Shown here piece by piece: positions 47,444-56,540 of a stretch of 64,000 nt of DNA. Position numbers and translations under genes: made by a program. Source of the DNA: Pseudomonadota bacterium (GTDB taxonomy: Bacteria; Pseudomonadota; Gammaproteobacteria; Burkholderiales; Rhodocyclaceae); NCBI GenBank assembly GCA_018241665.1, contig JAFEDK010000019.1, positions 135,986 to 199,985 of the forward strand. Reading direction: 5' to 3'. The notes beneath the pieces were generated by a model. The model saw only the letters and a program-made list of their open reading frames with translations, was not told the origin of the DNA and searched no databases. How positions within the stretch are numbered: position 1 is the first letter of the stretch; the number at the start of each line of letters is the position of its first letter.

Positions 47444-48742
47444 ATGGTTCCCCATCTCACCACCGCCCTCACCGGCCCGCTGCTGGAGCTGGAGCGCCAC
47501 TTCCTCGACAAGGCCTGCGCCATCGAGCACTGGATGCGTACCCAATGCCAGGAACACCTGCCGCCCTTCTATGCTTCGACCGACCTGCGCAACGCCGGCT
47601 TCAAGCTGGCGCCGGTAGACCTCAACCTATTTCCCGGCGGCTTCAACAACCTCCACGACGCCTTTTTGCCGCTGTGCGTGCAGGCCGCCCAGGCCGCCAT
47701 CGAGCGCATCTGCGTCGACGCCCGGTCGATCCTGCTGATCCCCGAGAACCACACCCGCAACCAGTTCTACCTGCAGAACGTCGCCAAGCTGGTATCCATC
47801 CTGCGCCTCACCGGCCTGGAAGTGCGCCTCGGCAGCCTGCTGCCGGAGATCGGCGCCGCAACCGTGGTCGAGTTGTCCAATGGCGCCAGCCTCACGCTGG
47901 AACCGCTGGAGCGCCACGGCCGTCGCCTCGGCCTGAAGGACTTCGACCCCTGCGCGGTGCTGCTCAACAACGATCTTTCGGCCGGCATCCCGGCCCAACT
48001 CGCTAACCTCCACGAGCAGTGGGTGATCCCGCCGCTGCATGCCGGCTGGCACACCCGCCGCAAGTCCCGGCACGCCGCCGCCTACGACCACGTGACGCAG
48101 GAATTCGGCACCGCCATCGGCATCGACCCGTGGCGCCTCAACCCGGCCTGGGACAGCTGCAGCGGACTGGATTTCCATGCCCGCAGCGGTGAGCAGGAAC
48201 TCGCCGACAAGGTTGCTGCGATGCTCGACGGCATCCGTGCGAAGTACAAGGACTACGAGATTGGCGAGGAGCCCTTCGTCGTCGTCAAGGCCGACGCCGG
48301 CACCTACGGCATGGGCATCATGACGGTCCGCGACGCCTCCGAACTGATCGGCCTCAACCGCAAGCAGCGCAACAAGATGAGCGTCGTCAAGGAGGGCCTG
48401 GCGGTCCACGACGTGATCATCCAGGAGGGCGTTCCGACCGTCGAAACCGTCCACCGCGCCACCGCCGAGCCGGTGGTGTACATGATGGATCACTACGTGG
48501 TGGGCGGCTTCTACCGGGTGCATGGCCAGCGCGGCCGCGACGAGAACCTCAACGCCCCCGGCATGCAGTTCGAACACCTCGCCTTCGAGGCCCCCTGCAG
48601 CCTGCCCGACTGTAGCCTGGGGCCGGATGCCCCGCCGAACCGCTTCTACGCTTACGGCGTGGTGGCCCGCCTGGCCCTGCTCGCCGCCGCCCTCGAGATC
48701 GAAGCCACCGAACCCGCCATCTTGGCCGCAGAAGCGGCCTGA
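47444..48742 (+). CDS. gshA: Glutamate-cysteine ligase
   Basis: A 432-residue protein of the proteobacterial (Acidithiobacillus-type) glutamate-cysteine ligase family, judged by the pair it forms with gshB and motifs such as FYASTDLRNAGFKLAPVDLN followed by FPGGFNNL, and FVVVKADAGTYGMGIM. It makes gamma-glutamylcysteine, the first step of glutathione synthesis. It is unrelated in sequence to E. coli GshA. The ATG at 47444 is 98 bp after the methyltransferase stop, with a weak GAGG 8-10 nt before. Confidence 0.9.
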   Translation: MVPHLTTALTGPLLELERHFLDKACAIEHWMRTQCQEHLPPFYASTDLRNAGFKLAPVDLNLFPGGFNNLHDAFLPLCVQAAQAAIERICVDARSILLIPENHTRNQFYLQNVAKLVSILRLTGLEVRLGSLLPEIGAATVVELSNGASLTLEPLERHGRRLGLKDFDPCAVLLNNDLSAGIPAQLANLHEQWVIPPLHAGWHTRRKSRHAAAYDHVTQEFGTAIGIDPWRLNPAWDSCSGLDFHARSGEQELADKVAAMLDGIRAKYKDYEIGEEPFVVVKADAGTYGMGIMTVRDASELIGLNRKQRNKMSVVKEGLAVHDVIIQEGVPTVETVHRATAEPVVYMMDHYVVGGFYRVHGQRGRDENLNAPGMQFEHLAFEAPCSLPDCSLGPDAPPNRFYAYGVVARLALLAAALEIEATEPAILAAEAA

Positions 48743-48780
48743 GCCTCCCGACAAGAACACACACCAATACCGACACGACC

Positions 48781-49722
48781 ATGAAATTCGCCTTCATCCT
48801 CGACCCCCTCGACAAACTCAAGGCCTACAAGGACTCCAGCATCGCGATGATGCGCGCCGCCGCCCGCCGCGGCCATCAGGTCTACGCCATCCAGCGCGAA
48901 CACCTGGTGTGGGAGGCCGGCACCGTCAGCGCCCGCGCACTGGCCCTGACGCTCACCGACGACGACGAAGCCTGGTACGTGGCGGGCACCGAGGAAAGCC
49001 TGCCGCTCACCGCCTACGACGCGGTACTGATGCGTCAGGACCCGCCCTTCGACTTCGAATACGTCACCGCCACCTGGCTGCTCGAGAGCGCCGCCAGGGC
49101 CGGCGCACGGATCTTCAACAACCCGGAATCGATCCGCGACCACTCCGAGAAGCTGGCGATCCTCGAATTCCCCCAGTTCATCCCGCCGACCCGCGTGGCC
49201 CGCGCCGCGGCCGACGTCAATGCCTTCATCGACGCCCACGGTGACACCATCCTCAAGCCCCTCGACGGCATGGGCGGCAGCCAGATCTTCCGCGTGCGTG
49301 CCGACGACCCCAACCGCAACGTGATCATCGAGACGCTCACCCAGGAAGAGCGCCGCACGATCATGGCCCAGGCTTACCTGCCGGCCATCTCCGGTGGTGA
49401 CAAGCGGGTGCTGATCATCGGCGGCAAGGTCATCCCGTATTCCCTCGCCCGCATCCCCAAGGCCGGCGAGACCCGAGGCAACCTGGCCGCCGGCGGGCGC
49501 GGCGTAGCCATGCCTCTGACCGACGGCGAGCGCGCCATCGCCGAATACCTGGCGCCCATCCTGTGGGCGCGCGGGCTGCTCATCGTCGGCCTCGACGTGA
49601 TCGGCGACCGCCTCACCGAGATCAACGTCACCAGCCCCACCTGCATGGTCGAGATCACCGCCCAGATGGGCTTCGACGTGCCCGGCGCGGTCATCGACGC
49701 GCTGGAGGCCGCATGCGCGTGA
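48781..49722 (+). CDS. gshB: Glutathione synthetase
   Basis: A 313-residue ATP-grasp ligase adding glycine to gamma-glutamylcysteine. Family motifs: MRQDPPFDFEY, ILEFPQFIPPT, ILKPLDGMGGSQIF, GDKRVLIIGGKVIPYSLARIP-like strand (shortened here), and ITEINVTSPTCMVEI in the C-terminus. It follows gshA by 38 bp. Its stop overlaps the start of apbE by 10 bp. Confidence 0.96.
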   Translation: MKFAFILDPLDKLKAYKDSSIAMMRAAARRGHQVYAIQREHLVWEAGTVSARALALTLTDDDEAWYVAGTEESLPLTAYDAVLMRQDPPFDFEYVTATWLLESAARAGARIFNNPESIRDHSEKLAILEFPQFIPPTRVARAAADVNAFIDAHGDTILKPLDGMGGSQIFRVRADDPNRNVIIETLTQEERRTIMAQAYLPAISGGDKRVLIIGGKVIPYSLARIPKAGETRGNLAAGGRGVAMPLTDGERAIAEYLAPILWARGLLIVGLDVIGDRLTEINVTSPTCMVEITAQMGFDVPGAVIDALEAACA

Positions 49723-50765
49723 AACGGCGTATCGCCGGCTGGATAGCGGTCCTCGCCTGCACCGCGGGCCTGCTGGCCGGCTGCAGCCGGGAGCGCATCC
49801 ACCAGCAGGAGTCCTACGTCTTCGGCACCCGCGTCGAGGTTCTGACCTGGGATGCGTCCGAAGAACATTCCCGCGCCGCGGTGAGCGAGGTGCTACGCGA
49901 GTTCGACCGCCTGCACCGGGCCTACCACGCCTGGGAACCGTCCGAACTCACCGCTCTCAACAGCGCCATCGCCGCAGGCCAGCAGAACATCCCGGTATCG
50001 CCCGAGCTGGCCACCATGCTCAGCGATGCCAAGGCCATCGCCGCCAAGGGCGATGAGCTGTTCGACCCGGCCCTCGGCGACCTGATCGCCCTGTGGGGCT
50101 TCCACACCGACACCTTCGTACCAACCCATCCCGATCCAGCCAAACTGGCCGCCATCACCAAGGCCCACCCGCAGATGGCGGACCTGACCATCGTCGACAA
50201 CAAGGTCAGCAGCCGCAACCGGGCGGTCCAGCTCGACCTGGGCGGCTACGGCAAGGGCTACGCGCTCGACCGGGCGGCGGCGATCCTGCGCGCCCACGGC
50301 GTCAATAACGCCCTCATCAACATCGGCGGCAACGTGCTGGCCCTCGGCAGCAAGGGCGATCAACCCTGGCGGGTCGGCATCCAGCACCCCCGCGAACCGC
50401 GTCCGCTGGCCTCCCTGCCACTGCGCGACGGCGAGGCGATCGGCACCTCCGGCGACTACCAGCGCTTCTTCGAACTGGACGGCGTGCGCTACTGCCACCT
50501 GCTCGATCCGCGCACTGGCATGCCGGCCCGCGGCACCCAGGCGGTTACCGTGCTGATCACGCCCCGTGCCAATGCCGGCACCCTGTCCGATGCGGCCAGC
50601 AAGCCGGTCTACCTGGGTGGCGAGCGCTGGCGCGAATACGCCAAGCGCTTCGGCATCGACCACGCGCTGCGGGTGGACGCCGACGGTAGGGTGGAAGTCA
50701 CCCGCGCCCTCAACGACCGCCTGCAGTACGGCGACAAGATCAAGGCCGCGAAGATCGTCGACTGA
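49713..50765 (+). CDS. apbE: FAD:protein FMN transferase (lipoprotein)
   Basis: A 350-residue exported enzyme with signal peptide and lipobox LLAGC. It attaches FMN covalently to threonines in partner flavoproteins such as NQR/RNF subunits. Visible motifs: FGTRVEVLTWD, LDLGGYGKGYALDRAA, INIGGNVLALG and GDYQRFFELDG, with DPRTGMPARG near the C-terminus. GGAGG ends 4 nt before the ATG, which lies within the last codons of gshB. Confidence 0.94.
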   Translation: MRVKRRIAGWIAVLACTAGLLAGCSRERIHQQESYVFGTRVEVLTWDASEEHSRAAVSEVLREFDRLHRAYHAWEPSELTALNSAIAAGQQNIPVSPELATMLSDAKAIAAKGDELFDPALGDLIALWGFHTDTFVPTHPDPAKLAAITKAHPQMADLTIVDNKVSSRNRAVQLDLGGYGKGYALDRAAAILRAHGVNNALINIGGNVLALGSKGDQPWRVGIQHPREPRPLASLPLRDGEAIGTSGDYQRFFELDGVRYCHLLDPRTGMPARGTQAVTVLITPRANAGTLSDAASKPVYLGGERWREYAKRFGIDHALRVDADGRVEVTRALNDRLQYGDKIKAAKIVD

Positions 50766-50845
50766 GACACAACTTCTTTGATCTGACGCAGCATCCGGCC
50801 GGATTGCGGCTTGCCCCTCGGGTCCCTTCGGATAGAATGGCCTGA

Positions 50846-51229
50846 ATGATCGGAATCCTCCTCATAACCCATGGCAGCCTGGGTGAAGCGCTCATCCAGT
50901 GCACCTGTCATGTATTGAACCGCCGCCCGCCCCAGCTGCTGCAACTCGGCGTATCCGGACAGGACGATCCTCTCGACGCCCTGCCCCTCGCCCGCCGCCT
51001 GCTGAACATGGTCGATAGCGGCGATGGGGCGTTGATCCTGACCGACATTCTCGGCGCCACCCCCGCCAATACCGCCGCCAAGCTCCTCGAGCCCGGCCGC
51101 ATCGAGGGCGTGGCCGGCGTCAACCTGCCCATGTTGCTGCGGACCATCACCTACCGGGAACGCAACATGGAAGTGCTGGTCAAGAAAGCCGTGGCCGGCG
51201 CCTGCGAGGGCGTCGTGCATATGAAGTAA
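50846..51229 (+). CDS. PTS mannose-family EIIA component
   Basis: A 127-residue EIIA of the mannose superfamily. The phosphorylated His is in the N-terminal LLITHGSLGEAL. The rest is the expected alpha/beta fold (DGALILTDILGATPANTAA). No EIIB, EIIC or EIID is visible nearby, so this PTS chain is likely regulatory, not a sugar transporter. It precedes HPr by 49 bp. GGATAGAAT just upstream of the ATG might be a -10 box. Confidence 0.92.
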   Translation: MIGILLITHGSLGEALIQCTCHVLNRRPPQLLQLGVSGQDDPLDALPLARRLLNMVDSGDGALILTDILGATPANTAAKLLEPGRIEGVAGVNLPMLLRTITYRERNMEVLVKKAVAGACEGVVHMK

Positions 51230-51278
51230 AAGGCCCCCACAACAAGAGCCCAAAACCACATCGAGGAAGAAGAAAGAC

Positions 51279-51548
51279 ATGCCACGCCAGGAAGCCGAAA
51301 TCATCAACAAGCTGGGCCTGCACGCCCGCGCCTCCGCCAAGCTGACCCAGACCGCCAGCGCCTATGAAAGCGACGTCTGGCTCGAACGCAACGGCAGGCG
51401 GGTCAACGCCAAGAGCATCATGGGCGTCATGATGCTGGCCGCCGCCAAAGGCAGCACGATCACCATCGATACTGACGGCCGCGATGCCGATCAGGCCATG
51501 TCCGCCCTCGTCGCCCTCATCGCCGACAAGTTCGGGGAAGGCGAATGA
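51279..51548 (+). CDS. ptsH: HPr phosphocarrier protein
   Basis: An 89-residue HPr. The active His is in NKLGLHARASAKL, and the regulatory serine region is KSIMGVMMLAA. It passes phosphate from enzyme I to EIIA. It is located between EIIA and enzyme I in a single operon. Confidence 0.96.
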   Translation: MPRQEAEIINKLGLHARASAKLTQTASAYESDVWLERNGRRVNAKSIMGVMMLAAAKGSTITIDTDGRDADQAMSALVALIADKFGEGE

Positions 51549-51612
51549 CAAGCCACGCCACCTCCATCAGCCCCCGTCCGGTAAGTCTGTCGTCTGCCGA
51601 ACGGGTGCCGGG

Positions 51613-53334
51613 ATGAGCTTCACCGTACACGGACTCGCGGTCTCCCAGGGCATCGCCATCGGCCATGCCCATCTGGTTTCCCACGCGCTGCTGGAAGTCG
51701 CCCATTTCACGATTGCCCCCAAGCATGTGGAGGCCGAAGTCGCGCGCTTGCTCGAGGCCACCGCAACGGTCAAGACGGAGCTGGCCAGTCTGAAGGCTTC
51801 CACCAGCAGCGGCGCAGCCCCGTCTGAGGTGGACGCCTTCATCGGCATGCACATCATGATCCTGCAGGATCCGATGCTCGTCGATGCGGCCGCCAACCTG
51901 ATCCGCACCCGTCGCGCCAACGCCGAATGGGCGATGGTCCAGCAGATGGAACAGTTGGTGGAGCAGTTCGAGGCCATCGAAGACGCCTACCTGCGCGAGC
52001 GCAAGGCCGACGTGGTGCAGGTTGTGGAGCGGGTCGTCAAAGTCCTGCTCGGCCATCCGGGCCACCTGCCGCCCAAGCGCAAGGATGGGCTGGGCACCAT
52101 CGTCGTCGCCCACGACCTGTCGCCGACCGACACCATCGGCTTCAAGGACCACGCCGTCGCCGGCTTCATCACCGACGCGGGCGGCCCCACTGGCCATACC
52201 GCCATCGTCGCCCGCAGCCTGTCGATCCCGGCGGTGGTGGCGCTGCGCCACATCCGCCACGTGGTCAAGGACGACGAGCTGATCATCATCGACGGGACCC
52301 GCGGCGTCGTCATCGTCGATCCGGACGACCGGGTCCTCGAGGAATACCGCCTGCGCAAGGCCGAGGTGGAGCTCGAACGCTCCAAGCTCAAGCGCCTCAA
52401 GTCGATGCGCGCGGCCACCCTCGACGGCGAGGAAGTGCAGATCCTCGCCAACATCGAGCTGCCGCCGGACGCCACCCAGGCCAAGAACGTGGAAGCCGAC
52501 GGCGTCGGCCTGTTCCGCACCGAATTCCTGTTCATGAGCCGGGACACATGGCCGGACGAGGACGAACAGTTCGAAGCCTACAAGACGGTGGTAAAGACAA
52601 TGGCCGGCAGGCCGGTCACCGTGCGCACCCTCGACGTGGGCGCCGACAAGGAACTCGAGGGCGCCACCCGCCCGGAGGACAACCCGGCCCTCGGCCTGCG
52701 GGCGATCCGCTACTGCCTGGCCGAACCGAAGATGTTCCTCACCCAGCTGCGTGCGCTGCTGCGGGCCAGCCACTTCGGCAAGTTAAAGATCCTGATCCCG
52801 ATGCTGGCCAGCAGCAACGAGATCGACCAGACCCTGATCCTGCTCGAAAAGGCCAAGACCCAGCTGCGCGAGCGCAAGATCAAGTTCGACGAGGCCGTGC
52901 CGGTCGGCGGCATGATCGAGGTTCCGGCCGCCGCACTGTGCCTGGGCGCCTTCACCAAGCGCCTGCAGTTCCTGTCTATCGGCACCAACGACCTAATCCA
53001 GTACACGCTGGCCATCGACCGTGGCAACGAGGCCGTCGCCCACCTCTACAACCCGCTGCACCCGGCGGTGCTACGCCTGATCCACCAGACCATCCAGGCC
53101 GGCGTGAAGGCCGGCATCCCGGTGTCTGTGTGTGGCGAGATGGCCGGCGATCCGGACTGCGCCCGCCTGTTGATCGGCATGGGCCTGCGCCAGTTCTCGA
53201 TGCATCCGGCGCAGATCCTCGAGGTCAAGCAGGCCATCCTGCGCGCCGACGCCGCCGACCTCACCGCCAAGGTGCAACGCCTGCTCAAGCTGGACGACCC
53301 CGACCGGGTCCGCGAGGCGGTCGAGAAGCTGTAA
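51613..53334 (+). CDS. ptsI: PEP-protein phosphotransferase (enzyme I)
   Basis: A 573-residue enzyme I, standard length. The phosphorylated His is in GGPTGHTAIVARS. PEP-binding motifs: FRTEFLFMSRD, VTVRTLDVGADKEL, and SIGTNDLIQYTLAIDRGNE. It is the first phosphate donor of the PTS, acting in the cytoplasm. An open frame upstream overlaps ptsH; I take ATG 51613, which begins the family N-terminus. Confidence 0.96.
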   Translation: MSFTVHGLAVSQGIAIGHAHLVSHALLEVAHFTIAPKHVEAEVARLLEATATVKTELASLKASTSSGAAPSEVDAFIGMHIMILQDPMLVDAAANLIRTRRANAEWAMVQQMEQLVEQFEAIEDAYLRERKADVVQVVERVVKVLLGHPGHLPPKRKDGLGTIVVAHDLSPTDTIGFKDHAVAGFITDAGGPTGHTAIVARSLSIPAVVALRHIRHVVKDDELIIIDGTRGVVIVDPDDRVLEEYRLRKAEVELERSKLKRLKSMRAATLDGEEVQILANIELPPDATQAKNVEADGVGLFRTEFLFMSRDTWPDEDEQFEAYKTVVKTMAGRPVTVRTLDVGADKELEGATRPEDNPALGLRAIRYCLAEPKMFLTQLRALLRASHFGKLKILIPMLASSNEIDQTLILLEKAKTQLRERKIKFDEAVPVGGMIEVPAAALCLGAFTKRLQFLSIGTNDLIQYTLAIDRGNEAVAHLYNPLHPAVLRLIHQTIQAGVKAGIPVSVCGEMAGDPDCARLLIGMGLRQFSMHPAQILEVKQAILRADAADLTAKVQRLLKLDDPDRVREAVEKL

Positions 53335-53366
53335 GGCCGGTGGCGGGGAAGGCACAGGCACACTGC

Positions 53367-53421
53367 CTGTGGGGCTTCTGTGGGGCTTCTGTGGGGCTTC
53401 TGTGGGGCTTCTGTGGGGCTT
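53367..53421 (+). repeat. 11-bp tandem repeat, five copies
   Basis: CTGTGGGGCTT is repeated five times without change (55 bp). A sixth partial unit, CTGTGGGG, merges directly into the left arm of repeat copy C, whose edge normally reads TGTGGGGGCG. The tandem array therefore looks like an expansion of the repeat's own edge. Confidence 0.9.
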
Positions 53422-53494
53422 CTGTGGGGGCGAATTCATTCGCCCGCGGACTTCGCTCAAGCGGCTGCGGGCGAATGAATTCGCCCCCACAGTC
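53422..53494. repeat. Dispersed palindromic repeat, inverted pair (copy C)
   Basis: Left arm CTGTGGGGGCGAATTCATTC with GCCC and right arm GGGCGAATGAATTCGCCCCC with ACAG form an inverted pair separated by about 20 bp. Its outer edges (CTGTGGGGG and CCCCCACAG) also pair. Confidence 0.88.
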
Positions 53495-53654
53495 TTCCCC
53501 CCACAGTCTCCTACCCCCTCACAATCCTGCTCCCCACTCCCCTGCCTCTGCGCCCGTCGCCCTCTCTTTCACCACCGGTCGAGAAGCTTTGACGCGGCGG
53601 CGACCGGCGGCCGGTTTGACTTGCCGCCGGCCATCGCGCTACTCTTCACCCCAC

Positions 53655-53707
53655 AGCGCCGATTTGAATCCTTCAGCTTGCGGGCGCTTTACAAGTACGG
53701 CTAAAGC
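53655..53707 (+). ncRNA. SAM-II riboswitch aptamer upstream of metX
   Basis: The sequence fits the SAM-II pseudoknot. AGCGCC (53655-53660) pairs with GGCGCT (53683-53688) as P1, enclosing GATTTGAATCC. CTTG (53677-53680) pairs with CAAG (53692-53695) as the pseudoknot helix. The conserved GCTAAA (53700-53705) closes the motif. SAM-II elements are known in front of metX/metA-type genes and shut them off when S-adenosylmethionine is plentiful. A terminator hairpin 9 bp downstream gives the likely output. I matched this by eye to remembered consensus features. Confidence 0.8.
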
Positions 53708-53713
53708 GACGGC

Positions 53714-53748
53714 AGCCCAGTCCGCGACCGTTCGCCGGCTGGGTTTTT
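53714..53748 (+). terminator. Attenuator hairpin between riboswitch and metX
   Basis: CCCAG (53716-53720) pairs with CTGGG (53739-53743), and inner CCG/CGG extend the stem, with TTTTT at 53744-53748. This is a good intrinsic terminator 21 bp before the metX ATG, consistent with transcription attenuation by the aptamer. Confidence 0.8.
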
Positions 53749-53769
53749 CGTTTCCGGGACGAAACTGAG

Positions 53770-54891
53770 ATGACACAAGAACAATCCGTCGGAATCGTGG
53801 TGCCGCAGACGGCCCACTTCAGCACACCCCTGCCCCTCAAGAGCGGCGGCACCCTCGCCGAGTACGACCTGGTCTATGAGACCTACGGCACCCTCAACGC
53901 CGCACGCAGCAACGCGGTGCTGGTCTGCCACGCGCTGTCCGGCTCCCACCACGTGGCCGGCCGGTACGCCGATGGCACCCTCGGCTGGTGGGACAACCTG
54001 GTTGGCCCCGGCAAGCCCCTCGACACCGAGCGCTTCTTCGTGATCGGGGTGAACAACCTCGGCGGCTGTTACGGCAGCTCCGGCCCCAACTCGATCAACC
54101 CGGCCACCGGCAAGCCCTGGGGCGCCGACTTCCCCTTCGTCACCGTCGAAGACTGGGTCGATGCCCAGGCCCGTCTGGCCGACCAGCTCGGCATCGAGCG
54201 CTTCGCCGCGGTGGTCGGCGGCAGCCTCGGCGGCATGCAGGCGCTGTCATGGACGCTGCAGTATCCAGACCGGGTCGCCCACGCGCTGGTGATCGCCTCC
54301 GCCCCCAAGCTCACCGCCCAGAACATCGCCTTCAACGAAGTGGCGCGCCAGGCCATCCTGAAGGACCCCGAGTTCCACGGCGGCCACTACTACGAGCACG
54401 GCGTGGTACCGACCCGTGGCCTGGCGCTGGCGCGCATGGTCGGCCACATCACCTACCTGTCGGACGACGCGATGGGCCAGAAATTCGGCCGCACGCTGCG
54501 CCACGAAAAGCCGGTGTTCAGCTATGACGTGGAATTCGAGATCGAGTCCTACCTGCGCTACCAGGGCGACAAGTTCGCCGGTTTCTTCGACGCCAACACC
54601 TACCTGCTGACCACCAAGGCCCTCGACTACTACGACCCGGCCTTCGACTACGACGGCGACCTGGTGGCCGCCCTCGGCCGCGCCAAGGCCGACTACCTGG
54701 TGGTGTCCTTCAGCACCGACTGGCGCTTCGCCCCGTCGCGCAGCCGGGAGATCGTCTACGCGCTGATGCACAGCGACCGGCGGGTCAGCTACGCCGAGAT
54801 CGACTGTCCGGCCGGGCACGACTCCTTCCTCCTCGACGATGCCCAGTACCACGCGGTGCTGCGTGCCTACATCGACAACATCAAGCTGTGA
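53770..54891 (+). CDS. metX: Homoserine O-acyltransferase
   Basis: A 373-residue alpha/beta-hydrolase of the MetX family that acylates homoserine in the methionine pathway; whether acetyl or succinyl cannot be told from here. The nucleophile is Ser in [12 protein letters not shown]; further motifs are [23 protein letters not shown] and the catalytic His in [10 protein letters not shown]. It lies downstream of a SAM-II riboswitch, and metW follows, the standard betaproteobacterial pair. Confidence 0.95.
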   Translation: MTQEQSVGIVVPQTAHFSTPLPLKSGGTLAEYDLVYETYGTLNAARSNAVLVCHALSGSHHVAGRYADGTLGWWDNLVGPGKPLDTERFFVIGVNNLGGCYGSSGPNSINPATGKPWGADFPFVTVEDWVDAQARLADQLGIERFAAVVGGSLGGMQALSWTLQYPDRVAHALVIASAPKLTAQNIAFNEVARQAILKDPEFHGGHYYEHGVVPTRGLALARMVGHITYLSDDAMGQKFGRTLRHEKPVFSYDVEFEIESYLRYQGDKFAGFFDANTYLLTTKALDYYDPAFDYDGDLVAALGRAKADYLVVSFSTDWRFAPSRSREIVYALMHSDRRVSYAEIDCPAGHDSFLLDDAQYHAVLRAYIDNIKL

Positions 54892-54929
54892 GGTGACGGC
54901 CCCCGCCGACCTGCCGCTCCGCGCCAGGC

Positions 54930-54978
54930 CCCCCCGAGGGGGGTCAAGAAAACTCGGGGCGGCCCTTCGTTTTCTTGA
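54930..54978. promoter_or_regulatory. Paired hairpins between metX and metW
   Basis: The metX-metW gap holds a C7/G6 hairpin (CCCCCCC GA GGGGGG ending near 54943) and then TCAAGAAAAC (54944-54953) pairing perfectly over 10 bp with GTTTTCTTGA (54969-54978) around a GC-rich 15-nt loop. The second stem ends 12 nt before the metW ATG. It could stabilise the upstream mRNA or modulate metW translation. Confidence 0.55.
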
Positions 54979-54990
54979 GAGAGCACGAAA

Positions 54991-55593
54991 ATGAGTTTCC
55001 AGCGTTACGACTACGATGTGATCTCCAACTGGATCGAGCCCGGCGAGCGGATCCTCGATCTCGGTTGCGGCGACGGCAGCCTGCTGCGCTACCTGAAGGA
55101 GCGCCGCCAGGTTCGCGGCTACGGTGTCGAGAACGACCCCGAGCGGGTCCTGGCCTGCGCGCGCAACGGCATCAACGTGATCCAGATCGACCTCGAGCAA
55201 GGCCTTGCCGGCTTCGACGACGGCTTCTTCGACCACGTCATCATGAGCCTGTCGCTGCAGGCCATGCGCAACACCCAGGGCATCCTCAAGGAGATGCTGC
55301 GGGTCGGCCACGAGGCGGTGGTGAGCTTCCCCAACTTCGCCTACTGGCGCCATCGCCAGGCCATCCTCAACGGCCACATGCCGGTTTCCAAGAACCTGCC
55401 CTACCAGTGGTACGACACGCCCAACGTGCGCTTCTTCACCATTGCCGACTTCGAAACCCTGTGCGAACAGGAAGGCATCGCGATCCATGAACGGCTGGCC
55501 TTCGACGAGGACAAGGTGATCGTCGAGGAGCCCAACTTCCTGGCCAGCGTGGCCCTCTACCGCCTCGGCCGCAATGGCTCTGTAGCCGGCTGA
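54991..55593 (+). CDS. metW: Methionine biosynthesis protein MetW
   Basis: A 200-residue SAM-dependent-methyltransferase-like protein: ILDLGCGDGSLLRYL is the SAM motif, followed by YGVENDPERVL. In homologous pairs MetW acts with MetX in homoserine acylation. The ATG at 54991 has GAGAGAG about 10 nt before it. Confidence 0.94.
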   Translation: MSFQRYDYDVISNWIEPGERILDLGCGDGSLLRYLKERRQVRGYGVENDPERVLACARNGINVIQIDLEQGLAGFDDGFFDHVIMSLSLQAMRNTQGILKEMLRVGHEAVVSFPNFAYWRHRQAILNGHMPVSKNLPYQWYDTPNVRFFTIADFETLCEQEGIAIHERLAFDEDKVIVEEPNFLASVALYRLGRNGSVAG

Positions 55594-55652
55594 CGGCCCG
55601 GCGGGGATTGCTCTATCATCGCCGGCGAAACGAACAATACCCGGAGAGAATC

Positions 55653-56516
55653 ATGAGCACCCCGCAAGCCGGCATCCTGCAGCCGCTGCCGCCCCTCGCC
55701 CGCTACCTGTCCTTTTCCCTCCAGCCCGACAGCGACGTATCCGCCGGCCTCGCGGCCCTGCAGGCCGTCGTGGACGGCGAGCGCACCGTGGCCGGCATCG
55801 GCCTGGCTCCGGTCACGGCCCTCGGCAAAAAGGTCGCCGGCCTCAAGCCCTTCCCGCCGCTCAACGGCCCCGGCGTGGAACTGCCCTCGACGCCCTTCGC
55901 GCTGTGGCTGTGGCTGCGCGGCGAGGACCGCGGCGAACTGCTGCACCGGGCCCGCCATCTCGAGGAAGCCCTGGCCCCGGTGTTCCAGCTGGAAGAATCC
56001 TGGGACGCCTTCAAGCATGACGGCGGCCGCGACCTCAGCGGCTACGAGGATGGCACCGAGAACCCCACCGACGAAGCCGCTATTGAGGCCGCAATCGCTG
56101 CCGACGGCTCCAGCTTCGTCGCCGTGCAGCGCTGGATCCACGATTTCCGCCGCCTCGAAGCGATGGCGCCGGAGGAGCGCGACGACTGCATCGGCCGCCG
56201 CCGTTCCGACAACGAGGAACTCGACGACGCCCCCGCATCGGCCCACGTGAAGCGCACCGCCCAGGAGAGCTTCAGCCCGGAGGCCTTCGTGCTGCGCCGC
56301 TCGCTGCCGTGGGTGGAAGGCCGCGACGCCGGCCTGATGTTCGTCGCCTTCGGCCACACGCTGGACGCCTTCCAGGCCCAGATGCGCCGCATGGTCGGCC
56401 TGGAGGACGGCATCGTGGACGCGCTGTTCCGCTTCACGCGGCCGCTGTCCGGCAGCTATTTCTGGTGTCCGCCGATAAAGGACGGCAAGCTGGACCTGTC
56501 CCGCCTGCAGGCGTAA
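55653..56516 (+). CDS. Dyp-type heme peroxidase
   Basis: A 287-residue dye-decolourising peroxidase. The catalytic GxxDG motif is GYEDGTENP. The likely proximal His is in ASAHVKRT, and the conserved Arg is in LRRSLPW. No signal peptide is visible, so it is probably cytoplasmic. GGAGAG lies 6 nt before ATG 55653; an earlier in-frame ATG at 55608 lacks a ribosome-binding site. Confidence 0.92.
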   Translation: MSTPQAGILQPLPPLARYLSFSLQPDSDVSAGLAALQAVVDGERTVAGIGLAPVTALGKKVAGLKPFPPLNGPGVELPSTPFALWLWLRGEDRGELLHRARHLEEALAPVFQLEESWDAFKHDGGRDLSGYEDGTENPTDEAAIEAAIAADGSSFVAVQRWIHDFRRLEAMAPEERDDCIGRRRSDNEELDDAPASAHVKRTAQESFSPEAFVLRRSLPWVEGRDAGLMFVAFGHTLDAFQAQMRRMVGLEDGIVDALFRFTRPLSGSYFWCPPIKDGKLDLSRLQA

Positions 56517-56540
56517 GAACAGCCGGACGGCCCTGTCCGC

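Larger units (their letters stand above)
53335..53654. other. Gene-free stretch between ptsI and metX, 5' part
   Basis: No gene is seen. It contains the five-copy 11-bp tandem repeat, copy C of the dispersed repeat, and a further 160 bp up to the riboswitch in which the metX promoter should lie. I could not pick a convincing promoter by eye. Confidence 0.5.

Noticed and set aside
53367-53430. The 11-bp array as a CRISPR array
   Set aside because: Units are contiguous with no spacers and are far too short.
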